From: Pseudomonadota bacterium
GTDB taxonomy: Bacteria; Pseudomonadota; Gammaproteobacteria; Steroidobacterales; Steroidobacteraceae
Direction of reading: 5' to 3'
DNA: 13,683 nt
NCBI GenBank assembly: GCA_018241455.1
Contig: JAFEDW010000030.1
Location: 1-13,683, forward strand
Part shown: piece by piece, positions 7,268 to 13,683 of the stretch
How positions within the stretch are numbered: the stretch's first letter is position 1
How the letters are laid out: each line of letters starts with the position of its first letter
Made by a program: the position numbers and the translations under genes
Notes under the pieces: model-generated
Seen by the model: only the letters and a program-made list of their open reading frames with translations
Told to the model about the DNA's origin: nothing
The model's database searches: none

Positions 7268-8035
7268 TCAGGTCCGCAACGCGGCTTGCGCCGCGCGGAA
7301 GGTCGCGTGCAGCCGCTGCTCGAGCTCGTGCTGGTATTGCGCGACGCCGGCAGCATCGACGCCGCGCGGCACGTTCAAAGGCGCGCCGATGGCCAGCGCG
7401 ATGCGCGCGAACGGCCACGGCAGCACGAACTTGTCCCAATGCACCAGCCAGGCGCCCGAGGCCGCGTAGGCGAGCGGCAGCAACGGCCGGCCGGACAGCT
7501 GCGCCAGCAGCACGGCCCCCGGCTTGCACTTGAAGCGCGGCCCGCGCGGCCCATCGGGATTCAGCACCGGCGACACCTGCTCGCGCATCAAGGCCTGGAA
7601 GTATTCCTTCATCGCCAGCGCACCCGTGCGCGTCGAGGAGCCGCGAATCACATGCCCGCCAAGGCGCCGCATGATCATCGCGCCCAACTCGCCGTCGAGC
7701 GAGGGACTGATGAGAAAGCCGACGCGCAGCGGCCGCGTGCGTTGCTGCGCCAGCAGGTACTGCGCGCAGAACAGGTGATGCTGGTGCCAGTACACCGGCA
7801 GGAACGAGGGTTGCCGGGCCAGCACGGCGTCGAGATGCTCGGCGCCGACGACGACGCGAAAACGGCAGCTGCGCCACCACAAACGCACCAGCCCGGTGAC
7901 GAAAGGCGCGGCAATCCGGTACAACAGCCGGCGGCCGGGCTTGAGGCGCTGGCTGGAGATGCTGACCTGCCCATAGAGTCCGCCACGCAGGCCGCCATCG
8001 CCGGGCGCGTTCGGGCGCGTTTCGTTCACGGGCAT
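7268..8035 (-). CDS. DUF374 lysophospholipid-acyltransferase-family protein
   Basis: A 255-residue protein of the DUF374 family, related to glycerolipid and lipid A acyltransferases. Family motifs are clear: YWHQHHL (82-88), which supplies the histidines of the acyltransferase core, GFLISPSLDGELGAM (106-120), RGSSTRTGAL (131-140) and NPDGPRGPR (159-167). Hydrophobic stretches near residues 38-54 suggest membrane association. Family members are often annotated as acyltransferases, but their acceptor is not established. The ATG at 8035 has an AGG a few bases upstream. It diverges from the acyl-AMP ligase gene across 96 bases, and both could belong to the same lipid pathway. The stop is TGA at 7270-7268. 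Confidence 0.85.
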   Translation of the reverse strand: MPVNETRPNAPGDGGLRGGLYGQVSISSQRLKPGRRLLYRIAAPFVTGLVRLWWRSCRFRVVVGAEHLDAVLARQPSFLPVYWHQHHLFCAQYLLAQQRTRPLRVGFLISPSLDGELGAMIMRRLGGHVIRGSSTRTGALAMKEYFQALMREQVSPVLNPDGPRGPRFKCKPGAVLLAQLSGRPLLPLAYAASGAWLVHWDKFVLPWPFARIALAIGAPLNVPRGVDAAGVAQYQHELEQRLHATFRAAQAALRT

Positions 8036-8070
8036 CGTGCCTGCGACGGTGGCCGGCGCGGTGAGTACGC

Positions 8071-8076
8071 TAGAAT
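8071..8076 (+). promoter_or_regulatory. Candidate -10 element for the acyl-AMP ligase operon
   Basis: TAGAAT stands about 55 bases before the ATG at 8132, giving a leader of roughly 50 bases. No convincing -35 is seen. The same bases also contain an in-frame ATG (8075-8077) preceded by GGTGAG, so a start-codon reading competes with the promoter reading. Confidence 0.35.
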
Positions 8077-8131
8077 GAGACGATCCATCGCCCGACCTTC
8101 ACTCACTTTGCCCGCAGCGTCAACCGCCACA

Positions 8132-10096
8132 ATGAATGCCAACACGCTGAGCGAGATGCTGCAGGCGCAGCGCGGCGCCGACCGCTCGATCACCTACCAC
8201 GAGAGCGAAAGCGGCCAGCGCGTCGTGCGCTATGGCGAACTGCATGAGCGCGCGCTCGGCATCCTGCATCACCTGCAGCAGCTCGGCGCAAAGCCGGGCG
8301 ACCGCCTGTTGCTGTTCCTCGCGAGCAACGAGGCCTTCATCGACGCGTTCTGGGCCGGCATCCTCGGCGGCATCGTGCCGGTGCCCGTGGCGCCCGGCAT
8401 CAGCGACGAGCACCGCCACAAGCTGCTGCGCATCGCCGCGCAGCTCGGCGCGCCGTTCCTGTACACGGAACGACGCCTGCTCGAACGCATCCGCAATTTT
8501 GCCGATGAACACCAGCAACAGGCGGCCTACGCCCGGCTCGCCGCGCGCGCCTTCGTCACCGACGACCTGGTCGACGTCAGCCGCGCCGGCCGCATCCACG
8601 CCGCGCGGCCCGAAGATCCGGCCTTCGTGCAGTATTCATCCGGTTCGACCAGTTCGCCGAAGGGCGTGGTGCTGACGCACGCCAACCTGCTCGCGAACAT
8701 GCGCGGCACGACGCAGGCGGTGCGCTACACCGATGAGGACATCAGCCTGTCGTGGATGCCGCTGACGCACGACATGGGCCTGATCGGCTTCCACATCTTC
8801 CTGCTCTGCAACCGCATCAACATGCACCAGATGGCCACCGAGCTGTTCGTGCGCCGGCCGGTGCTGTGGCTGCAGACCGCCTCGAACGTGCAGGCCACGC
8901 TGCTGTGCTCGCCGAACTTCGGCTACCGGCACTACCTGAAGGTGCTCGGCGACCGCCCGCTCGACGCGCTCGACCTGAGCAGCGTGCGCGTGATCTTCAA
9001 CGGCGCCGAGCCGATCAGCCTCGCGCTGTGCGATGAGTTCATGGATCGCTGCGCGCCGGCGCGGCTCAAACGCACCGCGATGTTCCCGGTCTACGGCCTG
9101 GCCGAAGCCAGCGTCGCGGTCAGCTTCCCGCCGCTCGGCTCCGCCTATCACGCCAGCCACTTCGATCGCCACCAGCTCAATCCCGGCCAGCACGTCTCAA
9201 TCGTGTCCGCGGGCGACCGCAGTGCGCTCTCGCTGGTGGCGGTCGGCAGCGCGATTCCCTACTGCGAGCTGCGCATCGCCGGCGATGACGACCAGCCGCT
9301 GCCGGATGAACACGTCGGCCACATCCAGATCCGTGGCGCGAACGTCACCGCCGGCTATCTCGACGCGCCCGAGGCCAACGCCGCCGTGCACACCGCCGAT
9401 GGCTGGTTGCGCACCGGCGATCTGGGCGTGGTGCACGAGCGCGAGCTGTACATCACCGGCCGCCACAAGGAAATCCTGTTCGTCAACGGACAGAACTACT
9501 ATCCGCACGACCTCGAGGCGGTCGCGCTCGAGGTGCCGGGGGTCGAGCTCGGCAAGATCGTCATCAGCGGCGTGCGCGCCAGCGGCGCCGAGAGCGATGC
9601 GCTGGTCGTGTTCGTGCTGAACCGCGGCGAGCTGGCGGATTTCCTGCCGCTGGCGCAGCGCGTGGCGCGGCGCATCGGCGAACACGCCGGTCTTGCGGTC
9701 GATGCGGTCGTGCCGGTGCGGCGTATCCCGAAGACCACCAGCGGCAAGGTGCAACGGCACCTGCTCGAAGAGGAATACCTGGCCGGCGCCAACGACGCCG
9801 ACCTTGCGACGCTGCGCGCGCTGGCGGCCGCGAGCGGCGTGCGCCTCGATGGCGGCAGCGGCGTGGAGGCCGAGCTGCAGGCCATCTGCGATGCGGCGCT
9901 GGAAGGGCGGCGCATCGGACCGAACGACAGCCTGTTCGACGTCGGCGTCAGCTCGATCAAGCTGGTCGGCATGCAGGAGCGCATCGAACAGCGCTGGCCC
10001 GGATTGATCGACGTCACCGACATCTTCGATCATCCGAGCATCGCCGAACTGGCGCACCTGATCGAAGCGCGCCTGCAACAGCGGCAGGCCACATGA
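8132..10096 (+). CDS. Fatty-acyl-AMP-ligase-like enzyme fused to an acyl carrier domain
   Basis: A 654-residue, two-domain protein. The adenylating domain carries the AMP-binding core VQYSSGSTSSPKGVVLTH (166-183), WMPLTHDMGLIG (208-219), YGLAEA (321-326), GWLRTGD (424-430) and the C-terminal catalytic Lys539 in TTSGKVQR. The first two, with VNGQNYYPHDLE (451-462), resemble fatty acyl-AMP ligases more than acyl-CoA synthetases. The carrier domain (about 575-650) ends DSLFDVGVSSIKLV, where Ser608 should take phosphopantetheine. The likely job is to activate a carboxylic, perhaps fatty, acid and load it onto the built-in carrier. No condensation or ketosynthase domain is present. The start at 8132 fits the domain boundary; an in-frame ATG at 8075 is the alternative. 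Its stop overlaps the next start (ATGA). Confidence 0.87.
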   Translation: MNANTLSEMLQAQRGADRSITYHESESGQRVVRYGELHERALGILHHLQQLGAKPGDRLLLFLASNEAFIDAFWAGILGGIVPVPVAPGISDEHRHKLLRIAAQLGAPFLYTERRLLERIRNFADEHQQQAAYARLAARAFVTDDLVDVSRAGRIHAARPEDPAFVQYSSGSTSSPKGVVLTHANLLANMRGTTQAVRYTDEDISLSWMPLTHDMGLIGFHIFLLCNRINMHQMATELFVRRPVLWLQTASNVQATLLCSPNFGYRHYLKVLGDRPLDALDLSSVRVIFNGAEPISLALCDEFMDRCAPARLKRTAMFPVYGLAEASVAVSFPPLGSAYHASHFDRHQLNPGQHVSIVSAGDRSALSLVAVGSAIPYCELRIAGDDDQPLPDEHVGHIQIRGANVTAGYLDAPEANAAVHTADGWLRTGDLGVVHERELYITGRHKEILFVNGQNYYPHDLEAVALEVPGVELGKIVISGVRASGAESDALVVFVLNRGELADFLPLAQRVARRIGEHAGLAVDAVVPVRRIPKTTSGKVQRHLLEEEYLAGANDADLATLRALAAASGVRLDGGSGVEAELQAICDAALEGRRIGPNDSLFDVGVSSIKLVGMQERIEQRWPGLIDVTDIFDHPSIAELAHLIEARLQQRQAT

Positions 10097-10878
10097 GCGA
10101 GACCTCGACACCCAACGCGGCCGCGGCCGCGCGCGCGCTGCTCGCGGTGCGCCGCGGCGGTCCGCGTTTGCGCGCGCTGCCGGCGCCGCTCGCGCCGAAG
10201 ACGCTGGCCGAGGCCTACGCGATCCAGTACGCGCTGCTGCGCGAACTCAACAGCAGCATCGCCGGCTGGAAGGCCTCGCTTTTCGACGCCGAGAACGGCA
10301 TCTGCGCGCCGCTCCCCGCAAACGCCGTGCGCGATGCGCCCGCCTATCTGGTGCCGGCAAGATTGCCGACACAGCAGAACACGCGTTTCGGCATCGAAGC
10401 CGAGGTCGCATTCCGGCTTGGCAACGATCTGCCGCCGCTGCGCGCGGGCGCGCGCTACGACCGCGAGACGGTCAGCGCGGCGCTCGTCAGTGCGCACGCG
10501 GTGATCGAGGTGGTCGTCAGCCGCTACGTCGATGCCGATGTGGTCACGCAGCTCGAGCGTGTCGCCGACAATTTCATGAACGAACTGCTGATCGTCGGTC
10601 CGTCGTGCACGTCGTGGCGCTCGCTGGCGCTGGCGCAACTGCCGCTGGAACTGCGCATCGACGGCAAGCCCGTGTTCCAGGCGCGCGGCGGGCATCCGCT
10701 CAATGATCCGCTGCGGCCGGTGGTCTGGCTCGCCAACCACCTGTCGGAATTCGGCCAGGGGCTGCGCGCCGGCGAGATCGTGACGACCGGCAGCTGGAAC
10801 GGCGTGCACCACGTCACGCTGGAACAGAGCGTGTCGGCCTGGTTCGACGGCCTCGGCACCTCGATCGTGCGCTTCTAG
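10093..10878 (+). CDS. MhpD-like 2-keto-4-pentenoate hydratase family protein
   Basis: A 261-residue member of the family that includes MhpD hydratases, oxalocrotonate decarboxylases and the fumarylacetoacetase fold. The active-site residues of E. coli MhpD have counterparts: Lys60 in GWKASLFD (58-65), the metal-binding Glu102 and Glu104 in GIEAEVAF (100-107), and Glu139 in AVIEVVVSRY (136-145). GEIVTTGSWNG (227-237) is also typical. In aromatic catabolism these enzymes hydrate 2-hydroxypenta-2,4-dienoate, but no ring-cleavage genes are near. The 4-base overlap with the carrier-fused ligase argues for a shared pathway with that enzyme, so the substrate may be different. The stop TAG interlocks with that of the convergent lpxL-type gene. 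Confidence 0.85.
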   Translation: MSETSTPNAAAAARALLAVRRGGPRLRALPAPLAPKTLAEAYAIQYALLRELNSSIAGWKASLFDAENGICAPLPANAVRDAPAYLVPARLPTQQNTRFGIEAEVAFRLGNDLPPLRAGARYDRETVSAALVSAHAVIEVVVSRYVDADVVTQLERVADNFMNELLIVGPSCTSWRSLALAQLPLELRIDGKPVFQARGGHPLNDPLRPVVWLANHLSEFGQGLRAGEIVTTGSWNGVHHVTLEQSVSAWFDGLGTSIVRF

Positions 10879-11756
10879 GCCTTGGCCGGCGGCTCCAGTT
10901 TCCAGCGCCGGTGGGTCCACGCCCAGTCTTCCGGGTGCTCGCGCACCAGCGCTTCAACGCGCGCTGCGTAGCGGCCGATGAGCTCCGGCGTGTCCAATTT
11001 TTCAGTGGCCGTTGCCAGCGGTTCGAAACGCGTCTCGTAGTAACCGCGGCGCACGCGGCGCAGCGCCATGAAGTAGACGGCGTAGCCGCCGGCACGCGCG
11101 ATCTCGGCGGGGCCGGGAAAGAAGGCGGTTTCGCGCCCGAAGAAGCGCAGCCATACGCGCCCCGGGCTGGACGTGGGCACCTGGTCGGCCACCATGCCGA
11201 TCGCGTGCGCGCTGCCACGGCGGCGCAATACTTCGCGCAGCAGGCGCTTGCCGGGCACCATGCGCGTGCCGAAGCGGCCGCGCACGCCCAGCATCAGGCG
11301 GTCGGCCGCCTCGCTGTGCGGCGGCTTGTAGGCCGCCAGGAACGGCGCGCCGAAGCCGAGCGCGAGCGCCTGCAGCAGCCATTCCCAGTTGCCCTGGTGT
11401 GCGGCGAGCACCAGCACCGGCGTGCCGCCGGCCAGCTGTGCGCGCACGCCCGGCATGTCCGGCAGCGTCATGCGCGCGCGCAGCTCTTCGGCACTCATGC
11501 TGGCGAGGCGCGGCAACTCGAACAGCACGGCCGCCAATGAATCGTAGTGCCGCCGCAGCACGCGCGCGCGCGTGGCGGCGTCGAGTTCCGGCATTGCCGC
11601 GGCCAGGTTGTCGCGCGCCACTTTCACGCGATAGCGCAGCACATCACGCATCAGGAACGCGGTCACTGCCGCGAGCGCGTACATCACCGGCAGCGGCACG
11701 CGCCCTGCCAAGCGCAGCCACCAGGCCGGCGTGGAAATATCCTTGCTAGAATTCAC
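10875..11756 (-). CDS. LpxL/HtrB-family lipid A acyltransferase
   Basis: A 293-residue inner-membrane acyltransferase; the family moves lauroyl, myristoyl or similar chains from acyl-ACP to lipid A precursors or other lipids. A hydrophobic anchor lies near residues 20-38. The catalytic HxxxxE motif is HQGNWEW (120-126), followed by GMVADQVP (187-194), FFGRETAFFPGPAEIA (205-220) and the family ending PEDWAWTHRRWK (275-286). Which member (LpxL, LpxM or a non-lipid-A relative) cannot be told. A GTG at 11756 is chosen since it follows an extended -10 by about 10 bases; ATG codons at 11804 and 11816 would add 16-20 unconserved residues and overlap the hemJ start. It diverges from hemJ and converges with the hydratase gene. 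Confidence 0.87.
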   Translation of the reverse strand: MNSSKDISTPAWWLRLAGRVPLPVMYALAAVTAFLMRDVLRYRVKVARDNLAAAMPELDAATRARVLRRHYDSLAAVLFELPRLASMSAEELRARMTLPDMPGVRAQLAGGTPVLVLAAHQGNWEWLLQALALGFGAPFLAAYKPPHSEAADRLMLGVRGRFGTRMVPGKRLLREVLRRRGSAHAIGMVADQVPTSSPGRVWLRFFGRETAFFPGPAEIARAGGYAVYFMALRRVRRGYYETRFEPLATATEKLDTPELIGRYAARVEALVREHPEDWAWTHRRWKLEPPAKA

Positions 11757-11775
11757 GGCGGCTCGCAGTCTAGCA
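11744..11775. promoter_or_regulatory. Symmetric divergent promoter between lpxL-type gene and hemJ
   Basis: Two extended -10 elements face each other: TGCTAGAAT on the plus strand (11744-11752) toward hemJ, and TGCTAGACT on the minus strand (11775-11767) toward the acyltransferase gene. Together they form a 9-base inverted repeat with one mismatch and a 14-base centre. Predicted start points for both directions fall at the axis, near 11759-11760. The two polymerases could not bind together, so the directions would compete. It could instead be an operator; this is a motif-only prediction. Confidence 0.45.
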
Positions 11776-11802
11776 GTGCCCGATGCGGGCGCGGGGTTCG
11801 CC

Positions 11803-12219
11803 ATGCTCTGGATCAAGTGCTTTCATGTGCTGGCGGTCATGGCCTGGATGGCCGGCATCTTCTACCTGCCGCGCATCTTCGTGCACTACCAGGAAGGACG
11901 AACGGCGGGCGAGGACGTGCGCCGCCTGGTCACGATGGCCAGCCGCCTGTACGGATTCATGACGCTGATGGCGATCGCGGCGCTGGCGCTGGGAGTCTGG
12001 CTGTGGCGCGGCTACGGTTTCGCGGGCACTTGGCTGCAGGTGAAACTGCTGCTGGTGATGGGCCTGATCGGCTATCACCTCGCCTGCCGCGTGTTCGTGC
12101 AGCGCCTGAAGGCCAACGCCGCGCTGCCGGGTGGCATGGCGCTGCGGCTGTTCAACGAAGCGGCACTGCTGCTGGTCGTGCCGATCCTGATCATGGCGAT
12201 CGTCAAGCCGTTTGGCTGA
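11803..12219 (+). CDS. hemJ: Protoporphyrinogen IX oxidase HemJ
   Basis: A 138-residue, four-helix inner-membrane protein (UPF0093) that converts protoporphyrinogen IX to protoporphyrin IX, the penultimate haem step, in many proteobacteria lacking HemG or HemY. Family features are KCFHVLAVMAWMAGIFYLPR (5-24, conserved His8), LYGFMTLM (49-56), YHLACRVFV (91-99) and the C-terminal FNEAALLLVVPILIMAIVKP (117-136). The ATG at 11803 is chosen because the protein begins MLWIK, as in homologues, with a GGGG run upstream; the frame is open further left but overlaps the promoter. Its last 17 bases overlap the end of hemN, which encodes the preceding enzyme of the pathway. Confidence 0.92.
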   Translation: MLWIKCFHVLAVMAWMAGIFYLPRIFVHYQEGRTAGEDVRRLVTMASRLYGFMTLMAIAALALGVWLWRGYGFAGTWLQVKLLLVMGLIGYHLACRVFVQRLKANAALPGGMALRLFNEAALLLVVPILIMAIVKPFG

Positions 12220-13570
12220 ACAGCGGCCGCTCCGGGCTGCTGCGCGCCAGCCGCGCATCGAAGGCCATGCAGATGTTGCGCAGGAAGCCGCGCCCGGCCT
12301 CGGTGACCTTGCAACCCTGCGCCTCGAGTTCCACCAGGCCGTCGTCAGCGAAAGCGGCGAGCCGCGTCGCGATGTCGTCGAGGAACGGCGTCGCATCGGC
12401 GCCGCTCCAGCGCGTTTCCATGCGCGTCATCAGATTCAGGATATGCCGCCGCAGTACCTGGTCTTCGGCATTGAGCACGTGGCCGCGCTGGATCGGCAGC
12501 TCGCGCCGCGCGATACGCTCGTGGTATTGCTGCAGGTCTTTTTCGTTCTGCACGAAGGCATCGACCGCGTCGCCGATCGCCGATACGCCGAGGCCCAGCA
12601 GCGGGCGCGTGAACGCTTCGGTGTAGCCCATGAAATTGCGGTGCATCGTGCCCTCGCGCGCGGCCAGCCACAGGCTGTCGGTCGGCAGGGCGAAGTGGTC
12701 GAGGCCGATCTCGCGGTATCCCGCAGCCTCCAGCCGATCGCGGGCGCGCTCATACAGCGCGCGCTTGTCGCGCCCCTCGGGCAGGTCGATCTCGGTGAAG
12801 CGCCGCTGGCCGGGCTTGATCCACGGCACGTGCGCATAGCCATACAGCGCGATGCGGTCGGGCCGCAGCTCGCACACCGCCGTCATCGTCAGGTCGATGC
12901 TGGCGCCCGTCTGGAACGGCAGTCCGTAGATCAGGTCGTAGTTGACGCTGTTGAACCCGAGCCGGCGCGCTTCCTCGGTCACGCTGCGCACCTGCGCCAC
13001 GCTCTGCACGCGATTGACGATGTCCTGCACGGCCGGATCGAAATCCTGCACGCCAAGGCTGATGCGCCGGAAGCCGTGGCGCGCCAGCAGCCGCAACTGT
13101 TCGGCGGTGGTGACGCGCGGATCGACTTCGATCGACAGTCTCGCCTCGGGCCGCAGCTGCACGGCGCCGAGTATTCCCTCGAGCAAGGCATCGAGCTCGG
13201 CCGGATCGAGGAACGTCGGCGTGCCACCACCCAGGTGCAGCTCGCCGAGCCCGAGCTGCGCGATGTCGAGCCGTTCACGGTACAGCGCGAGCTCGGTCAG
13301 TACGGCCTGCACGTACGGCATGATGATCGCGTGCGTGCGCGTCACGCGCGTGTTGCAGCCGCAGAACGTGCACAGCGCACGGCAAAACGGCACGTGCACG
13401 TAGATCGACGCGCCCGGCGAGTCGCCGGCACGCAAGGCCGTGCGCAGGTGCGCGAGCCACTGCGTTTCATCCGGCGTGGCATCCCAGTAGGGAACCGTCG
13501 GGTAGCTGGTGTAGCGCGGGCCGGCCACGTCGTACTTGGCGAGTCGCGCACTGCGTTCGGCTGCGTTCAC
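12203..13570 (-). CDS. hemN: Oxygen-independent coproporphyrinogen III dehydrogenase (radical SAM)
   Basis: A 455-residue cytoplasmic radical-SAM enzyme that oxidatively decarboxylates coproporphyrinogen III to protoporphyrinogen IX without oxygen. E. coli HemN has 457 residues. The cluster motif CRALCTFCGC (63-72) supplies Cys63, Cys67 and Cys70, with the extra Cys72 typical of true HemN rather than HemW. The N-terminal GPRYTSYPT (17-25), LHLGGGTPTF (111-120) and RISLGVQDFDPAVQ are all diagnostic. Translation starts at a GTG sharing GTGA with the stop of the upstream hemE-type gene, so the two are coupled. The 3' end overlaps hemJ on the other strand. The product would feed HemJ directly. 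Confidence 0.95.
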   Translation of the reverse strand: MNAAERSARLAKYDVAGPRYTSYPTVPYWDATPDETQWLAHLRTALRAGDSPGASIYVHVPFCRALCTFCGCNTRVTRTHAIIMPYVQAVLTELALYRERLDIAQLGLGELHLGGGTPTFLDPAELDALLEGILGAVQLRPEARLSIEVDPRVTTAEQLRLLARHGFRRISLGVQDFDPAVQDIVNRVQSVAQVRSVTEEARRLGFNSVNYDLIYGLPFQTGASIDLTMTAVCELRPDRIALYGYAHVPWIKPGQRRFTEIDLPEGRDKRALYERARDRLEAAGYREIGLDHFALPTDSLWLAAREGTMHRNFMGYTEAFTRPLLGLGVSAIGDAVDAFVQNEKDLQQYHERIARRELPIQRGHVLNAEDQVLRRHILNLMTRMETRWSGADATPFLDDIATRLAAFADDGLVELEAQGCKVTEAGRGFLRNICMAFDARLARSSPERPLFSQTA

Positions 13571-13683
13571 GAAAACATCTCCCGCTGGAGCCTCAGCACC
13601 AGCCGCACGTTGTCTTCCGGCGTGTGCTGCAACACGCCGTGTCCGAGTCCGCAGACCCAGGCCGCGCGCACTGCCGGCGGCAG
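13567..13683 (-). CDS. hemE: Uroporphyrinogen decarboxylase, C-terminal part
   Basis: Only the last 38 codons are inside the window; the gene enters from the right edge. The tail contains GLGHGVLQHTPEDNV, matching the GHG...TP.E.V segment near the C-terminus of uroporphyrinogen decarboxylases, which make coproporphyrinogen III from uroporphyrinogen III. The stop TGA overlaps the hemN GTG start. The neighbourhood (hemN, hemJ) supports the call, since the product would be the HemN substrate. Identification from so short a piece is less secure, and a UroD-like paralogue is possible. Confidence 0.72.
   Translation of the reverse strand: MPPAVRAAWVCGLGHGVLQHTPEDNVRLVLRLQREMFS

Noticed and set aside
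7247..8074. In-frame open reading upstream of the acyl-AMP ligase
   Set aside because: It is the reverse strand of the DUF374 gene, has Arg/Gln/His-rich shadow composition, and the ligase domain begins naturally at about 8132.
10030..10920. Open frame of 296 codons antisense to the hydratase gene
   Set aside because: Shadow composition and no family signal, while the plus-strand product has an intact MhpD active site.

Overview
This is a high-GC window (roughly two thirds G+C by eye), densely packed, from a proteobacterial chromosome. The gene set (sdhC-sdhD-sdhA order, a DUF1674 protein, YgfZ, an LpxL-type lipid A acyltransferase, HemJ with HemN) suggests a GC-rich gammaproteobacterium, perhaps near Xanthomonadales/Nevskiales. 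That placement is inference; no rRNA or marker gene is present to settle it. Genes meet end to end: several neighbours share stop/start overlaps (GTGA, ATGA, TGATG), and the convergent pairs are separated by 12 bases or fewer or overlap.

Left block (1-2121): a leftward succinate dehydrogenase operon, DUF1674 (SDHAF4-like assembly factor) - sdhC - sdhD - sdhA (cut by the window edge), divergent from a rightward ygfZ, a folate-binding protein that helps maintain Fe-S enzymes. Middle block (2129-7165): a leftward POT-family transporter, a rightward PhzF-fold enzyme, and a leftward GAF-PAS-PAS-GGDEF-EAL protein with intact synthase and phosphodiesterase motifs.

Lipid-like block (7268-11756): a leftward DUF374 acyltransferase diverges from a rightward two-gene unit. 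Its first gene is a fatty-acyl-AMP-ligase-like enzyme with a fused carrier domain, and its second is an MhpD-like hydratase joined by an ATGA overlap. This unit runs into a leftward LpxL/HtrB-type acyltransferase, and the two stop codons share one CTAG palindrome. An acid-activating enzyme with its own carrier, flanked by two acyltransferases, is the most intriguing content of the window. A joint function is only a hypothesis.

Right block (11803-13683): hemJ (rightward) overlaps the 3' end of hemN (leftward), and hemN is preceded by the tail of a uroporphyrinogen decarboxylase gene (hemE). Three consecutive late haem steps are therefore clustered: HemE to coproporphyrinogen III, HemN to protoporphyrinogen IX, HemJ to protoporphyrin IX. 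lpxL and hemJ diverge from a near-symmetric pair of extended -10 elements (11744-11775). I saw no tRNA, rRNA, CRISPR array, insertion sequence or integrase, and no stretch over 300 bases without a gene.
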